Assembly: GCA_035325905.1 (NCBI GenBank)
Contig: DAOKYY010000062.1
Coordinates: 1-22,064 of the forward strand
Length of the DNA: 22,064 nucleotides
Source of the DNA: DYGX01 sp035325905
GTDB taxonomy: Bacteria > Chloroflexota > Anaerolineae > Aggregatilineales > Aggregatilineaceae
Direction of reading: 5' to 3'
Positions 1-7,240 of this stretch are shown here, piece by piece; position 1 is the first letter of the stretch; each line of letters begins with the position of its first letter. Under the pieces are notes generated by a model. That model worked only from the letters and a program-made list of their open reading frames with translations, was not told where the DNA came from and did not search any database. The position numbers were made by a program, and so were the translations under genes.

Positions 1-822
1 GTGCTGATCACGCTGGGGCTGAACCTGGCGCGCGTGATCCAGTCCGGCGTGACCGGGTCGAGCATCCTGCTGCCGCTGGCGGTGCTGGCGACGTTCGGCA
101 TCCTGGGCAGCATCGACGATATCCAGGGCATTCGCGGCACCCGCGAGCGCGGCGAGGGCATCCGCGCCCGCACCAAGTTCGCCGGGCAGATCGCGTTCTC
201 GATCATCGCCGCGGTCGTGATGGCCTACGTGGATGGCGGCTTTCAGAACGCGAACGGCGTGTTCGTGCCGCTGTTCCCGAACTTCATCGAGCTGCCGCCC
301 GTGCTGTGGATCGTCATCGCCGTGATCATCATCACCGGCATGAGCAACGCGGTTAACTTCACCGACGGGCTGGATGGGCTGTCCGGCATCATCACCGCCA
401 GCGCCTTCGCCGCCTACGGCGTGATCGCGCATTTGCAGGGCCAGACCTATCTCGTCCAGTTCTGCTTCATCATGGTCGGCGCGTGCTTCGGCTTTCTGTG
501 GTACAACGCGCACCCCGCGCAATTGTTTATGGGAGATGTCGGCTCGCTCGCGCTCGGCGCCGCGCTCGGCACGGTCGCGCTGATGACCGGCCAGTGGCTG
601 CTGCTGCCGCTGGTCGCGATCATCCCCGTGTCCGAAGTCGTGACGGTGATGTTGCAGGTCTCCTATTTCCGCCTGACGAAAGGCCGGCGTCTGTTTCGTA
701 TGACGCCGCTGCACCATCATTTCGAGCTGAGTGGGTGGAGCGAGACGCAGGTCGTCCAGCGGTTCTGGCTGGTCGGCATTCTGGCGGCGATGCTCGGCGT
801 GTCGCTCGCGCTGCTGCGCTGA
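1..822 (+). CDS. mraY: Phospho-N-acetylmuramoyl-pentapeptide transferase, 3' part
   Basis: MraY moves phospho-MurNAc-pentapeptide from UDP onto undecaprenyl phosphate, making lipid I on the inner face of the membrane. The window opens inside the gene. The 273 visible residues lack roughly the first 60-90 residues of the usual 320-360, so the GTG at base 1 is probably internal. Visible family marks are the Asp pair at 39-40 (SIDD), the N-F-T-D-G-L-D-G-L motif at 119-127 with its catalytic-type Asp at 122, F-M-G-D-V-G-S with Asp179, and the P-L-H-H-H-F-E signature with His238-240. Several hydrophobic segments fit a multi-pass membrane enzyme. The HHH motif separates MraY from the related WecA/TagO enzymes. 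A kinase gene begins 41 bases after the stop on the same strand. Confidence 0.95.
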   Translation: MLITLGLNLARVIQSGVTGSSILLPLAVLATFGILGSIDDIQGIRGTRERGEGIRARTKFAGQIAFSIIAAVVMAYVDGGFQNANGVFVPLFPNFIELPPVLWIVIAVIIITGMSNAVNFTDGLDGLSGIITASAFAAYGVIAHLQGQTYLVQFCFIMVGACFGFLWYNAHPAQLFMGDVGSLALGAALGTVALMTGQWLLLPLVAIIPVSEVVTVMLQVSYFRLTKGRRLFRMTPLHHHFELSGWSETQVVQRFWLVGILAAMLGVSLALLR

Positions 823-863
823 GCCGGCTCGATCTTGCGCGCCGGAACGAAAGCAGGCAGATC

Positions 864-1748
864 GTGGATAAGCACCTGATCGGCCAGGTGATCGACGGCT
901 ATGTCGTCGGGCCGCTGATCGCGGTCGGCGGCATGGGCCGCATTTACCAGGCGCTCAGCCAGCGCGACCAGCGCACCGCCGCGATCAAGGTGCTCACGCC
1001 GGAATACGCGCTCGACGAGAGCTTCCGCACGCGCTTCTGGCGCGAAGCCGAGCTGATGAGCACGCTCGGCCACCCGCATATCATCCCTATCTACCGCTAT
1101 GGCGAGTGGTCCGGCTACCTCTACATGATCATGAAGCTGGTCCAGGGGCCGTCGCTCGAGCGTGTGCTGCAATATCGCACGCTCACCCCGCTCAGCGCGT
1201 GGACGATCGTCCGTCCCGTGACCGAGGCACTCGGCTTCGGGCACCGCCTGCAGGTGCTCCACCGTGACCTGAAGACCGCCAACATTCTGCTCGACACCAG
1301 CGATGGCGATCGCCCGCACGTTTATCTCAGCGATTTCGGGCTGGGCAAGCGGCCTGGCTTCGACCGCACGCTGACTGCCAACGGGATCTCGGTCGGCACG
1401 CCGGAGTACATGGCGCCAGAGGTGGCGATGGGCCAGCCCGCCGACCAGCGCGCCGACCTGTATTCGATGGGCGTCATGATCTACGAGATGCTGCTGGGGC
1501 AGCTCCCCTTCCAGGGGTCGAGCGCGCAGATGACCGCGCTGGCGCACGTCGATCACCCGGTGCCGCGCCCGCGCCTGCTGCGGCCAGACTTCCCGCGACG
1601 GCTCGAGGCGCTGTTGCTGCGCGCCCTGGAAAAACAGCCCGACGCGCGCTTCCAGACTGCCGACGAGCTGCGCCTGAGCTATTACGAGGCGGTCGAGGGC
1701 TTGAGCGCCGGCGTGCGCCGCACCTGCTACTGGATCAAGAAACGCTGA
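864..1748 (+). CDS. Soluble Hanks-type serine/threonine protein kinase
   Basis: This is a 294-residue eukaryotic-like kinase that transfers phosphate from ATP to Ser/Thr. Visible motifs are the Gly-rich loop at 22-25 (GGMG), the ATP-binding Lys42 in AAIK, HRD with Asp135, DFG with Asp157, a G-T-P-E-Y-M-A-P-E activation segment and a D-L-Y-S-M-G helix F motif. The kinase domain fills almost the whole protein. There is no membrane helix, PASTA repeat or other sensor domain, unlike PknB-type kinases, so it is predicted to be cytoplasmic. The open frame extends upstream inside mraY, but the GTG at 864 begins just before the kinase fold and after a weak AGGCAG-like ribosome site. The short gap after mraY suggests co-transcription and a possible link to cell-wall synthesis, which is inference. 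Confidence 0.93.
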   Translation: MDKHLIGQVIDGYVVGPLIAVGGMGRIYQALSQRDQRTAAIKVLTPEYALDESFRTRFWREAELMSTLGHPHIIPIYRYGEWSGYLYMIMKLVQGPSLERVLQYRTLTPLSAWTIVRPVTEALGFGHRLQVLHRDLKTANILLDTSDGDRPHVYLSDFGLGKRPGFDRTLTANGISVGTPEYMAPEVAMGQPADQRADLYSMGVMIYEMLLGQLPFQGSSAQMTALAHVDHPVPRPRLLRPDFPRRLEALLLRALEKQPDARFQTADELRLSYYEAVEGLSAGVRRTCYWIKKR

Positions 1749-1766
1749 GGGAAGCGAAGAACAGCC

Positions 1767-1815
1767 AAAGACAGCGAAAAGCCAGACCCAGACGGCGCTG
1801 CTTTTCGCTGTCTTT
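1767..1815. terminator. Long perfect hairpin, likely bidirectional terminator
   Basis: The arms 1767-1782 and 1800-1815 are perfectly complementary over 16 bp, with a 17-base loop. The right arm runs into a T-rich tract (TCTTTTT) and the left arm starts in AAAG, so both strands could give a hairpin followed by U residues. It lies between the stop of the plus-strand kinase and the stop of the minus-strand acetyltransferase, where a shared terminator is expected. Confidence 0.75.
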
Positions 1816-1847
1816 TTGCTGCCATTTGCTGCCTTTAGCTGCCCTTC
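1797..1847. repeat. Five tandem ~10-bp GCTG-T-rich units
   Basis: GCTG recurs at 1797, 1807, 1818, 1828 and 1838. The units are GCTGCTTTTC, GCTGTCTTTTT, GCTGCCATTT, GCTGCCTTTA and GCTGCCCTTC. The period is 10-11 bases. The array overlaps the right arm of the terminator hairpin and runs through the stop codon of the acetyltransferase gene. I see no coding role for it. Confidence 0.55.
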
Positions 1848-2377
1848 GCCAGCGTCCAGGCGAGCATCCCGCTCGCGGTCGTGCCGGTGCGCTGCATGCC
1901 GAGCTTTTCCAGCACGCGGATCGAGGGCGCGTTGGACGGCAGGCAGGTGGCGATCACCCGCGCGATGCCGGGCTGCTCGAACGCCCAGTCGATCAGCGCG
2001 CGCGCCGCCTCATAGGCGTAGCCCTGGTTGCGATACGCCGGGAGGATGCTGTACCCGATATCGACCGTGTCCGAGCCGTCCGAGCGCCCCTTGAAGCCGA
2101 CATCGCCGATCACCACGCGGTCGGCGGCGTGCACCACCAGCCACATCCCCCAGCCGAGCATCGCCGGATCACCGGCCAGCATCTGAATGTAAAACGGGAC
2201 GAAGCCGCGCAGCGCGGGCAGCGGCCATTCGGCGGGGATAGTAGCGCCCAGCAGCGCCTCGGCGCGCGGGCGGTCGTGGATGATGCCGTGCGCCATCGCG
2301 ATTGAGCAGGCCACCAGCGCCAGGCGGTCGCTGGCAATCGATAGCTCGCCCGGCAGGGGATGATTCGTGCTTGTCAC
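1835..2377 (-). CDS. GNAT-family N-acetyltransferase (RimJ/RimL-like)
   Basis: GNAT enzymes transfer acetyl from acetyl-CoA to an amine; the substrate here cannot be told. The protein has 180 residues. The acetyl-CoA loop is the R-N-Q-G-Y-A stretch at 116-121 after a beta strand (IGYSILPAY). The C-terminal N-A-P-S-I-R-V-L-E-K-L-G-M segment (about 145-158) is typical of RimJ/RimL-like acetyltransferases. I chose the GTG at 2377 because a GGAGG lies 12 bases upstream and the usual first strand (ELSIASDRLAL) follows within about 11 residues. A longer frame could begin at GTG 2410 or TTG 2416. It is last in a minus-strand set after marR and the gyrI-like gene, with a 79-base gap. Confidence 0.88.
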   Translation of the reverse strand: MTSTNHPLPGELSIASDRLALVACSIAMAHGIIHDRPRAEALLGATIPAEWPLPALRGFVPFYIQMLAGDPAMLGWGMWLVVHAADRVVIGDVGFKGRSDGSDTVDIGYSILPAYRNQGYAYEAARALIDWAFEQPGIARVIATCLPSNAPSIRVLEKLGMQRTGTTASGMLAWTLAKGS

Positions 2378-2456
2378 GATGTCGCAGCGCCTCCGCGCAG
2401 CCCGAAACACACGCAAATCCTAGTTTCGGTCGATTCGCGCGCGGGCGCAAACCCCG

Positions 2457-3086
2457 TCAGGCGTCGCGCGGGCGCATGGGCTGGCGGATGACGGTTTTCA
2501 GCTTTTCGGGCGCGGTGCGGCGTGGATCACCCAGGTAGATTTCGTGGTGCTTCCCGGCGCCGCGATACTCGTAGCCGTGGTCGAGTATCCACGCGTGCAG
2601 GCGCTGGATCGTCGGCCCTTCCGTCGCATAGGGACCCAGGTGCATGACCTGGGCGCACAAGCCTTCGTCGTAGCGCTCCAGGCGAAGCCGATCCAGGGAT
2701 GGCAGCGCACTCTTCTTGCGCCGTGTCTCCGCGATTGCCTGCTCGGCCATCGTCTGCGTGATGTGCGGCGGCTGCATAATCATCGCGGTCCACAGCCATT
2801 CCCCCCTTGCCTCGACGCTGAAGGACTCCAGGTCCTGCGACCACCACAGACCCTCAAGCGGCATCACCGTGTAGTCGAGCGCGTCCGGGCCGCGCTTGCT
2901 CATGAACTTGAGCGCATACGACACGCCGTAGAGCGCTTCCATCGCTTCCTGCCACGCGGGCGCCGTGTTCGGATCGCCCTCGCCATCAACCATCAGGTAA
3001 AGCAGCGGCGGGACTTCCACCGACGAGACGCGATCGGCGGGCGGGTTGTAAAGCTGCTTGTACTCTGCTCTCAGGTCGAGCTTCAT
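2457..3086 (-). CDS. GyrI-like small-molecule-binding domain protein
   Basis: This 209-residue protein belongs to the stand-alone GyrI-like group. That fold binds small, often hydrophobic or cationic ligands; in BmrR and Rob it is the effector domain, and some stand-alone members are reported hydrolases. Support comes from the N-terminal Y-K-Q-L-Y-N-P-P start, the hydrophobic strand V-P-P-L-L-Y-L-M-V-D-G, and the C-terminal K-H-H-E-I-Y-L-G-D-P-R-R block followed by PEKLKTVIRQP, which is characteristic of the family. The ATG at 3086 has a strong GAGGAGG seven bases upstream. There is no DNA-binding domain. Its position between marR and an acetyltransferase gene suggests a role in sensing or handling a toxic compound. 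The ligand is unknown. Confidence 0.85.
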   Translation of the reverse strand: MKLDLRAEYKQLYNPPADRVSSVEVPPLLYLMVDGEGDPNTAPAWQEAMEALYGVSYALKFMSKRGPDALDYTVMPLEGLWWSQDLESFSVEARGEWLWTAMIMQPPHITQTMAEQAIAETRRKKSALPSLDRLRLERYDEGLCAQVMHLGPYATEGPTIQRLHAWILDHGYEYRGAGKHHEIYLGDPRRTAPEKLKTVIRQPMRPRDA

Positions 3087-3138
3087 AGGGATGCCTCCTC
3101 AGCAGGAAACGGAGACGGTGCACGGAGTTATGCCGGGC

Positions 3139-3606
3139 TTACGCCTCGTCCGGCGCCTCGAAGGTTTGCAGCACGCCGAGGACGTACAGGAAGGTGTCGA
3201 GCTGCTCGCCGGTGATGTGCTCGCTGATCAGCGCGTTGAGGTGGTCCGCTGCCCTCTCAACGCGCGGGCGCATCTGCCACCCGGCGCCGGTCAGGTACAC
3301 GCGCACGCTGCGCCGGTCGTGCGCGTCCACCGCCCGCGAGACAAGCCCCTTCTCTTCCATGCGATCGAGCAGCGCGGTCATCGACGAGGGGTGGCGGCAC
3401 ACGGCCTGGGCCAGGTGCGAGGCCGTCGCGCCATTGTCGGCGTACAGCGCGCGCAGCGCGTACCACTCCAGCACGCTCAGGCCGATCGGGGCGATCAGGC
3501 GCTCGTAGACGTGCTCCAGGCGGCGATACGCCTCTTCCAGGTTCGTCGCCACGCAGCCGTCGAAGCGGAGATGGCCCGGCTCATGCGTAGGGTTCTCGGC
3601 GTTCAT
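3139..3606 (-). CDS. MarR-family winged-helix transcriptional regulator
   Basis: MarR proteins are dimeric repressors released by small ligands, often phenolics, or by oxidation. The 155 residues include a leading dimerisation helix (about 18-40), then S-V-L-E-W-Y-A-L-R-A-L, the recognition helix region A-T-A-S-H-L-A-Q-A-V-C-R-H-P-S-S-M-T and the wing with D-A-H-D-R-R-S, the classic MarR D-x-R-x-x-R signature. The frame stays open upstream to 3747, but the ATG at 3606 fits the family length. A predicted -10 box only eight bases upstream suggests a leaderless message. It is the first gene of a minus-strand set with the gyrI-like and GNAT genes, and is divergent from the FHA gene at 3768. Confidence 0.92.
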   Translation of the reverse strand: MNAENPTHEPGHLRFDGCVATNLEEAYRRLEHVYERLIAPIGLSVLEWYALRALYADNGATASHLAQAVCRHPSSMTALLDRMEEKGLVSRAVDAHDRRSVRVYLTGAGWQMRPRVERAADHLNALISEHITGEQLDTFLYVLGVLQTFEAPDEA

Positions 3607-3613
3607 GCGCCCG

Positions 3614-3643
3614 ATTGTACTCCGAACCCGCGCCGCCTCACAA
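3614..3643 (-). promoter_or_regulatory. marR promoter with overlapping inverted repeat
   Basis: Read on the minus strand, TTGTGA (3643-3638) is followed after 18 bases by TACAAT (3619-3614). Transcription would start at about 3607, one base before the marR start codon. The inverted repeat CTCAC-AA-GTGAG at 3637-3648 overlaps the -35 box, a typical place for an autoregulatory MarR operator. No experimental start is known. Confidence 0.5.
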
Positions 3644-3709
3644 GTGAGCCTCAGGCAGGCGGGCGGAGGACAGGCGACGGTCCGGCATTTCCCGATTTCC
3701 GGCTGACCG

Positions 3710-3718
3710 TGATACAAT
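3710..3718 (+). promoter_or_regulatory. Extended -10 promoter for the FHA-PP2C pair
   Basis: TGATACAAT matches an extended -10 element (TG-N-TATAAT type). No convincing -35 box lies upstream, which is usual for extended -10 promoters. The start would be near 3725, giving a leader of about 43 bases with GGAGGAG at 3749-3755 before the ATG at 3768. Confidence 0.45.
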
Positions 3719-3767
3719 TCTGAGCGAATCCCGGCGAAACCCCACACCGGAGGAGACGAGCAGCGTC

Positions 3768-4355
3768 ATGTCTCAAGGCGGTGGCTTCTGCGAGCGGCAC
3801 GGCCCGTTTGACCCGCCGCATCGCTCATGCCCCTTCTGCGCGCTCGAAGCGGAGCAGCGTCGCGCCTATGGCCCGCCGGGCGTCACCGTCCCAGGACGGG
3901 CTGCGCCCCCTGAGCCACCGGAGCGCGCCGCGCCTGAGCCATCCGCCATCGGCCCGACCGAAGTGATCGCGCGCGGCGCCGATCTGCCGGAACAAAGCGC
4001 GGACGCGGCCGCAGCGCCCCCGCCTGAGCCTGGGCCGCCGCTGGCCTGGCTCGTCGTGCGCGAGCCGCGCGCACGCCGGGGCGCGCTGCTGTCGATCAGC
4101 CCTAACCAGACCATCGGACGCGACGCCGACGTGCGCTGGGATGACCCGCGCCTCTCGCGGGTGCACGCCCGCTTCACGCTGGAGCCGCCCGAAGACGCGC
4201 CTGACGCGCCGCCGGTCTATCACCTGTGGCCCTTCGCCCCCACCAACCCGGTCTTCATCAACGGGCGCGCCGTGCGCGGCGCGACGCCGCTGCGCGAAAA
4301 CGACGAGATCAGGCTTGGCAACACCCTGTTTGTGTTCAAGGTCCTGACCGGTTGA
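3768..4355 (+). CDS. Zinc-ribbon and FHA domain protein, soluble
   Basis: FHA domains bind phosphothreonine, so this 195-residue protein is a probable phospho-dependent adaptor or kinase substrate. The N-terminus has C8, H11, C21 and C24 (C-x2-H...C-x2-C), a likely small zinc-binding ribbon. A Pro/Ala-rich linker covers about 35-90. The FHA domain (about 93-193) shows G-R-D at 117-119, the S-R-V-H phosphothreonine-pocket motif and I-N-G-R before the last strands. There is no membrane segment. The ATG follows GGAGGAG by 12 bases. It lies 87 bases before the PP2C phosphatase gene on the same strand, so the two probably form one transcription unit and one signalling pathway. Confidence 0.9.
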   Translation: MSQGGGFCERHGPFDPPHRSCPFCALEAEQRRAYGPPGVTVPGRAAPPEPPERAAPEPSAIGPTEVIARGADLPEQSADAAAAPPPEPGPPLAWLVVREPRARRGALLSISPNQTIGRDADVRWDDPRLSRVHARFTLEPPEDAPDAPPVYHLWPFAPTNPVFINGRAVRGATPLRENDEIRLGNTLFVFKVLTG

Positions 4356-4437
4356 AAGATGACGCTTGAAAGATCGAGCTTTGAACGGCTGTGTTTGAAC
4401 GACTGAATTTGACAGGCTGAGCTTAACTGGCCGAGGC
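4352..4437 (+). repeat. Degenerate 14-15-bp tandem repeat filling the FHA-PP2C gap
   Basis: Six units begin with TTGA or TTAA at 4352, 4366, 4381, 4395, 4409 and 4423: TTGAAAGATGACGC, TTGAAAGATCGAGCT, TTGAACGGCTGTGT, TTGAACGACTGAAT, TTGACAGGCTGAGC, TTAACTGGCCGAGGC. They take up almost the whole intergenic region, starting at the FHA stop codon and ending just before the PP2C ATG. The area is noticeably richer in A and T than its surroundings. The function is unknown. Confidence 0.6.
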
Positions 4438-4442
4438 TGCCC

Positions 4443-6329
4443 ATGAGTCACTCGCCCTCAACCCCGCTCGACGCGCTGGTCGCGATGAAAACGGACATCG
4501 GGCGCAAGCGCAAGCAGAATCAGGACGCGATCGGCCACGCCGCGCCGCCCGACCCCGGCATGGCTGAGCGCCTGGGGCAGATTTTCGTGCTGGCGGATGG
4601 CGTCGGCGGGCTGTCCGGCGGCGACCTCGCCAGCCAGTACGCGGTCAGCACCATCATCAGCAGCTATTACGACCAGGCAGACGGCGAGCCGCCGGAGCGC
4701 CTGGCGCGCGCCATCGCCGAGGCCAACGCCATGATCTTCGCCGAGGGCCAGGGGCAGGACCGGCCCGCGATCATGGCGACGACGGTCGTGGCGGCGGTGC
4801 TGCGCGGCGACGAGCTGATCATCGGCAGCGTGGGCGACAGCCCGGCCTTCCTGATGCGCGACGCCGACGTGCGCCAGCTCACGCTCGACCACACCGCCGA
4901 GGTGCTTCAGCGCGACCCTGCCTCGCCCGCCGAAGGCGAGAGCCACAAGCTGGCGCGGGCGCTGGGCAGCCTGCCCTCGGTCAAAGTCGATATTATCTCA
5001 GGCCGCGTGCGCCCCCGCGACCATGTCGTGCTGTGCAGCGACGGCCTGACGCGCTACGTCTCCCCGCGTGAGATCGAGCAGACGGTCGCCACGCTCTCGC
5101 CGGAGCGCGCGGTGGACACGTTGATTGAGATCGCCAACGATCGCGGCGGCGCGGATAACGTCTCGGTGATCGTGTTGCGCCTCGAAGCAGCGTTTGACGA
5201 AGCCGGGACGGAGATCGCAGCCGGACTCGCGCCGCTAGCCGCAACTGCCGCGCTTCGCGCCGCCGATCTGCCGGACGAGCCGCCGCCCCTCCCGCCCGCG
5301 CCCGCGCCGCGCCGCGAGCCGCTGCCCGACGGACTGCCGCCCGACGACGAGCCGCCCGCGCAGAGCGCCTGGGCCGTCCTGCTGGACATCGCGCGCGGCA
5401 ACGCGCTCGTCACCGCCGCCACGCTGACCATCTTGCTGGTGGCCTTCGTCGCGATCATGCTGGCCGTCGCCGGGATCGGCGGCGGAAGCAGCGCGACGCC
5501 GACCGTCGATCCCGCCGCGCTGACCGGCGAGGCGTCCACGGCGGCGGCCTTCCTGGCTGCTACCCGGCAGGCGGACTCCCAGGCGACGCAGGTCGCGCTG
5601 GAAGCCACCGACGCCGCCCAGCTCGCGACCATCGCCGTGCTGACGCTCACCCCGCCGCCCAACAGCGGCCCGCAGCTTGAAACCGGAATGTGGTTCAAGG
5701 TGCTCAGTGGCGAGCCGATCCCCGCCTTCGAGGACGCGGCCATCGACGCCGACAGCGCGACCGAGCTGGAAGCCGGGGAGAATTACCGCGTCTCAGCCGT
5801 CGATCGCGACTCGATCAACGGCTTCTGGTATTTCGTGGTGGACAATCTCGGCCAGGAAACGCGCTGGGTCAACGGCCCCAGCCTGCACCGGCGCGTCGTG
5901 GTGGTCGATGACAGCGGCAACCCGCTGCCCGACGACCAGCAGCCACCCGATATCCCGCCCGGCCTCACGACGCCAACCCGCGCCGTTCCGCCCACCCCGG
6001 CATTCACCGGGACGCCGGGCACGCCTGGGCCGCAGCAGACCGGCACGCCCGGCGAAGCGACGCCGACCCCCTCGCCCGAGCCGCCGACGCCGGTAATCGG
6101 CTACGGCGTCGAGGCGTGGAGCGATGGCGCGCCGGTCATCACCCGGCAGGAGCTTCAATTGTGCGAGACGCCGGTCGTGGCGACCTGCGCCGCCGGGCTG
6201 GCGCGCGCGGGCGAAACCGGCGTGATCGTCGATGGACCGATCTCGTCCGGCGAGCACTGGTGGTGGAAGGTGGAGTTCGCGGACGGGCGCGCCGGGTGGA
6301 TCGCGCAGGTGCTGCTCGGCCCGGCCTGA
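4443..6329 (+). CDS. Membrane-anchored PP2C-family Ser/Thr phosphatase with extracellular SH3-like modules
   Basis: This 628-residue protein begins with a PP2C phosphatase domain (about 11-246) that removes phosphate from Ser/Thr using two metal ions. Metal-binding residues are visible in N-Q-D (Asp28), A-D-G-V-G-G (Asp52), C-S-D-G-L (Asp200) and G-A-D-N-V-S (Asp238). A Pro-rich linker leads to one membrane helix at about 320-344. Outside the cell there should be an Ala/Thr/Gln-rich helical stalk (about 360-405), an SH3-like module (about 414-485), a Pro/Thr/Gly-rich linker and a second SH3-like module (about 556-628) ending in A-G-W-I-A-Q-V-L-L. Catalysis is therefore cytoplasmic and sensing or wall binding external. 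A GAGG lies six bases before the ATG. It probably opposes the kinases at 864 and 11455. Confidence 0.93.
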   Translation: MSHSPSTPLDALVAMKTDIGRKRKQNQDAIGHAAPPDPGMAERLGQIFVLADGVGGLSGGDLASQYAVSTIISSYYDQADGEPPERLARAIAEANAMIFAEGQGQDRPAIMATTVVAAVLRGDELIIGSVGDSPAFLMRDADVRQLTLDHTAEVLQRDPASPAEGESHKLARALGSLPSVKVDIISGRVRPRDHVVLCSDGLTRYVSPREIEQTVATLSPERAVDTLIEIANDRGGADNVSVIVLRLEAAFDEAGTEIAAGLAPLAATAALRAADLPDEPPPLPPAPAPRREPLPDGLPPDDEPPAQSAWAVLLDIARGNALVTAATLTILLVAFVAIMLAVAGIGGGSSATPTVDPAALTGEASTAAAFLAATRQADSQATQVALEATDAAQLATIAVLTLTPPPNSGPQLETGMWFKVLSGEPIPAFEDAAIDADSATELEAGENYRVSAVDRDSINGFWYFVVDNLGQETRWVNGPSLHRRVVVVDDSGNPLPDDQQPPDIPPGLTTPTRAVPPTPAFTGTPGTPGPQQTGTPGEATPTPSPEPPTPVIGYGVEAWSDGAPVITRQELQLCETPVVATCAAGLARAGETGVIVDGPISSGEHWWWKVEFADGRAGWIAQVLLGPA

Positions 6330-6375
6330 GTTCTCTATCGAAACGATCTGATCAATTCGGCGGCTCGCAAGGTTT

Positions 6376-6465
6376 ACCTCACCCCCATTCGGCGCTGACG
6401 CGCCTCACGTCCCCTCTCCAAGTTGGAGAGGGGAAAGGCGAGCGTAGCGAGGCCAGGGGTGAGGT
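6376..6465. repeat. Dispersed palindromic repeat, copy 1
   Basis: The ends ACCTCACCCC (6376-6385) and GGGGTGAGGT (6456-6465) are perfect 10-bp inverted repeats. Inside is a perfect 12-bp hairpin, 6410-6421 against 6423-6434, built on CCCCTCTCC/GGAGAGGGG, followed by the spacer AGCGTAGCGA. Copies 2 and 3 are at 13377 and 17290. It sits between convergent PP2C and FHA genes, ending nine bases from the FHA stop, so it may also end transcription. Confidence 0.8.
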
Positions 6466-6473
6466 TCCGCGCC

Positions 6474-7205
6474 TCAGGCCCCGTTCTCGCCCGATGCACC
6501 ATTGGCAGCGTTCGGACGATCCACCCGGAAGACCATCAGCGAGTCCCCGAACGCGATCGTGTCGCCATCGTCCAGCCGCCGCGCCATGACGCGCTCGCCG
6601 TTGACCTTCGTCCCGCGCGAGCTTTGCTGGTCCTGCATGAAGAACTGCCCGTTGGCGTAGCGTACCAGGAAGTGGCGGCGCGACACTTTCGGATCGGCCA
6701 CGCGCACATCGCAGGCCGTCGAGCGCCCGACCAGCACGTCGGCGTAGCGGATCACGTCGCGGTGCCCGACCGCCGCTCCGCCGCGCCCTTCGAGCCACGC
6801 CAGCGGCATATCGGCCGGGCGCTCGCGTGAGAGCGCCACCGCCGGGGCGGGCGATGGAGCCGGTGGGCGAGCGGGGGGAGCCACGCGAGCGGGCGGGTTG
6901 GCGCGCGGCGGCGCGGGCTGGTACGGCGCTTGCGCGCTCGGCGCGGGCGGATGGATGACCGGCGCGGGCGGCGGCAGCGTCGCGCGGGCGTGCGGCAGCG
7001 GGCGGCGGCAGCTCAGGCACGCGGCGGCCTCGGTCGGGTTCATCGTGCCGCAGGCCGGGCACTGCACCAGGTTGCCATAGGTCAGCGGCTCGTCGTCGTA
7101 GCCTTCCTCGCGCCCGGTGCGAAAGTAGAAATACAGCAGCACCGCGCCGGCGAGCAGCGCCCCCAGCGCCCCCAGCGCGACGACCAGCACAATCAGCGTT
7201 CCCAC
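6474..7205 (-). CDS. Membrane-tethered zinc-ribbon FHA protein
   Basis: This 243-residue protein has an N-terminal membrane helix (about 3-28) followed by positive and acidic residues (RTGREE). A C-x2-C...C-x2-C zinc ribbon follows (C49, C52, C63, C66), then a long Pro/Ala-rich linker (about 70-125) and a C-terminal FHA domain (about 138-235). The FHA domain has G-R-S at 160-162, the V-S-R-R-H pocket motif, the S-S-R-G-T-K-V-N-G loop and a final M-V-F-R-V strand. It should hold a phosphothreonine-binding domain at the inner membrane face. The frame is open far upstream; I chose the GTG at 7205 because a GGGAG precedes it by four bases and it starts the helix directly. It resembles the FHA protein at 3768 in plan but is membrane-bound. 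Confidence 0.88.
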   Translation of the reverse strand: MGTLIVLVVALGALGALLAGAVLLYFYFRTGREEGYDDEPLTYGNLVQCPACGTMNPTEAAACLSCRRPLPHARATLPPPAPVIHPPAPSAQAPYQPAPPRANPPARVAPPARPPAPSPAPAVALSRERPADMPLAWLEGRGGAAVGHRDVIRYADVLVGRSTACDVRVADPKVSRRHFLVRYANGQFFMQDQQSSRGTKVNGERVMARRLDDGDTIAFGDSLMVFRVDRPNAANGASGENGA

Positions 7206-7240
7206 GGTGCTCCCTACGCTCCGTCTACCCTTTCTGGCCG

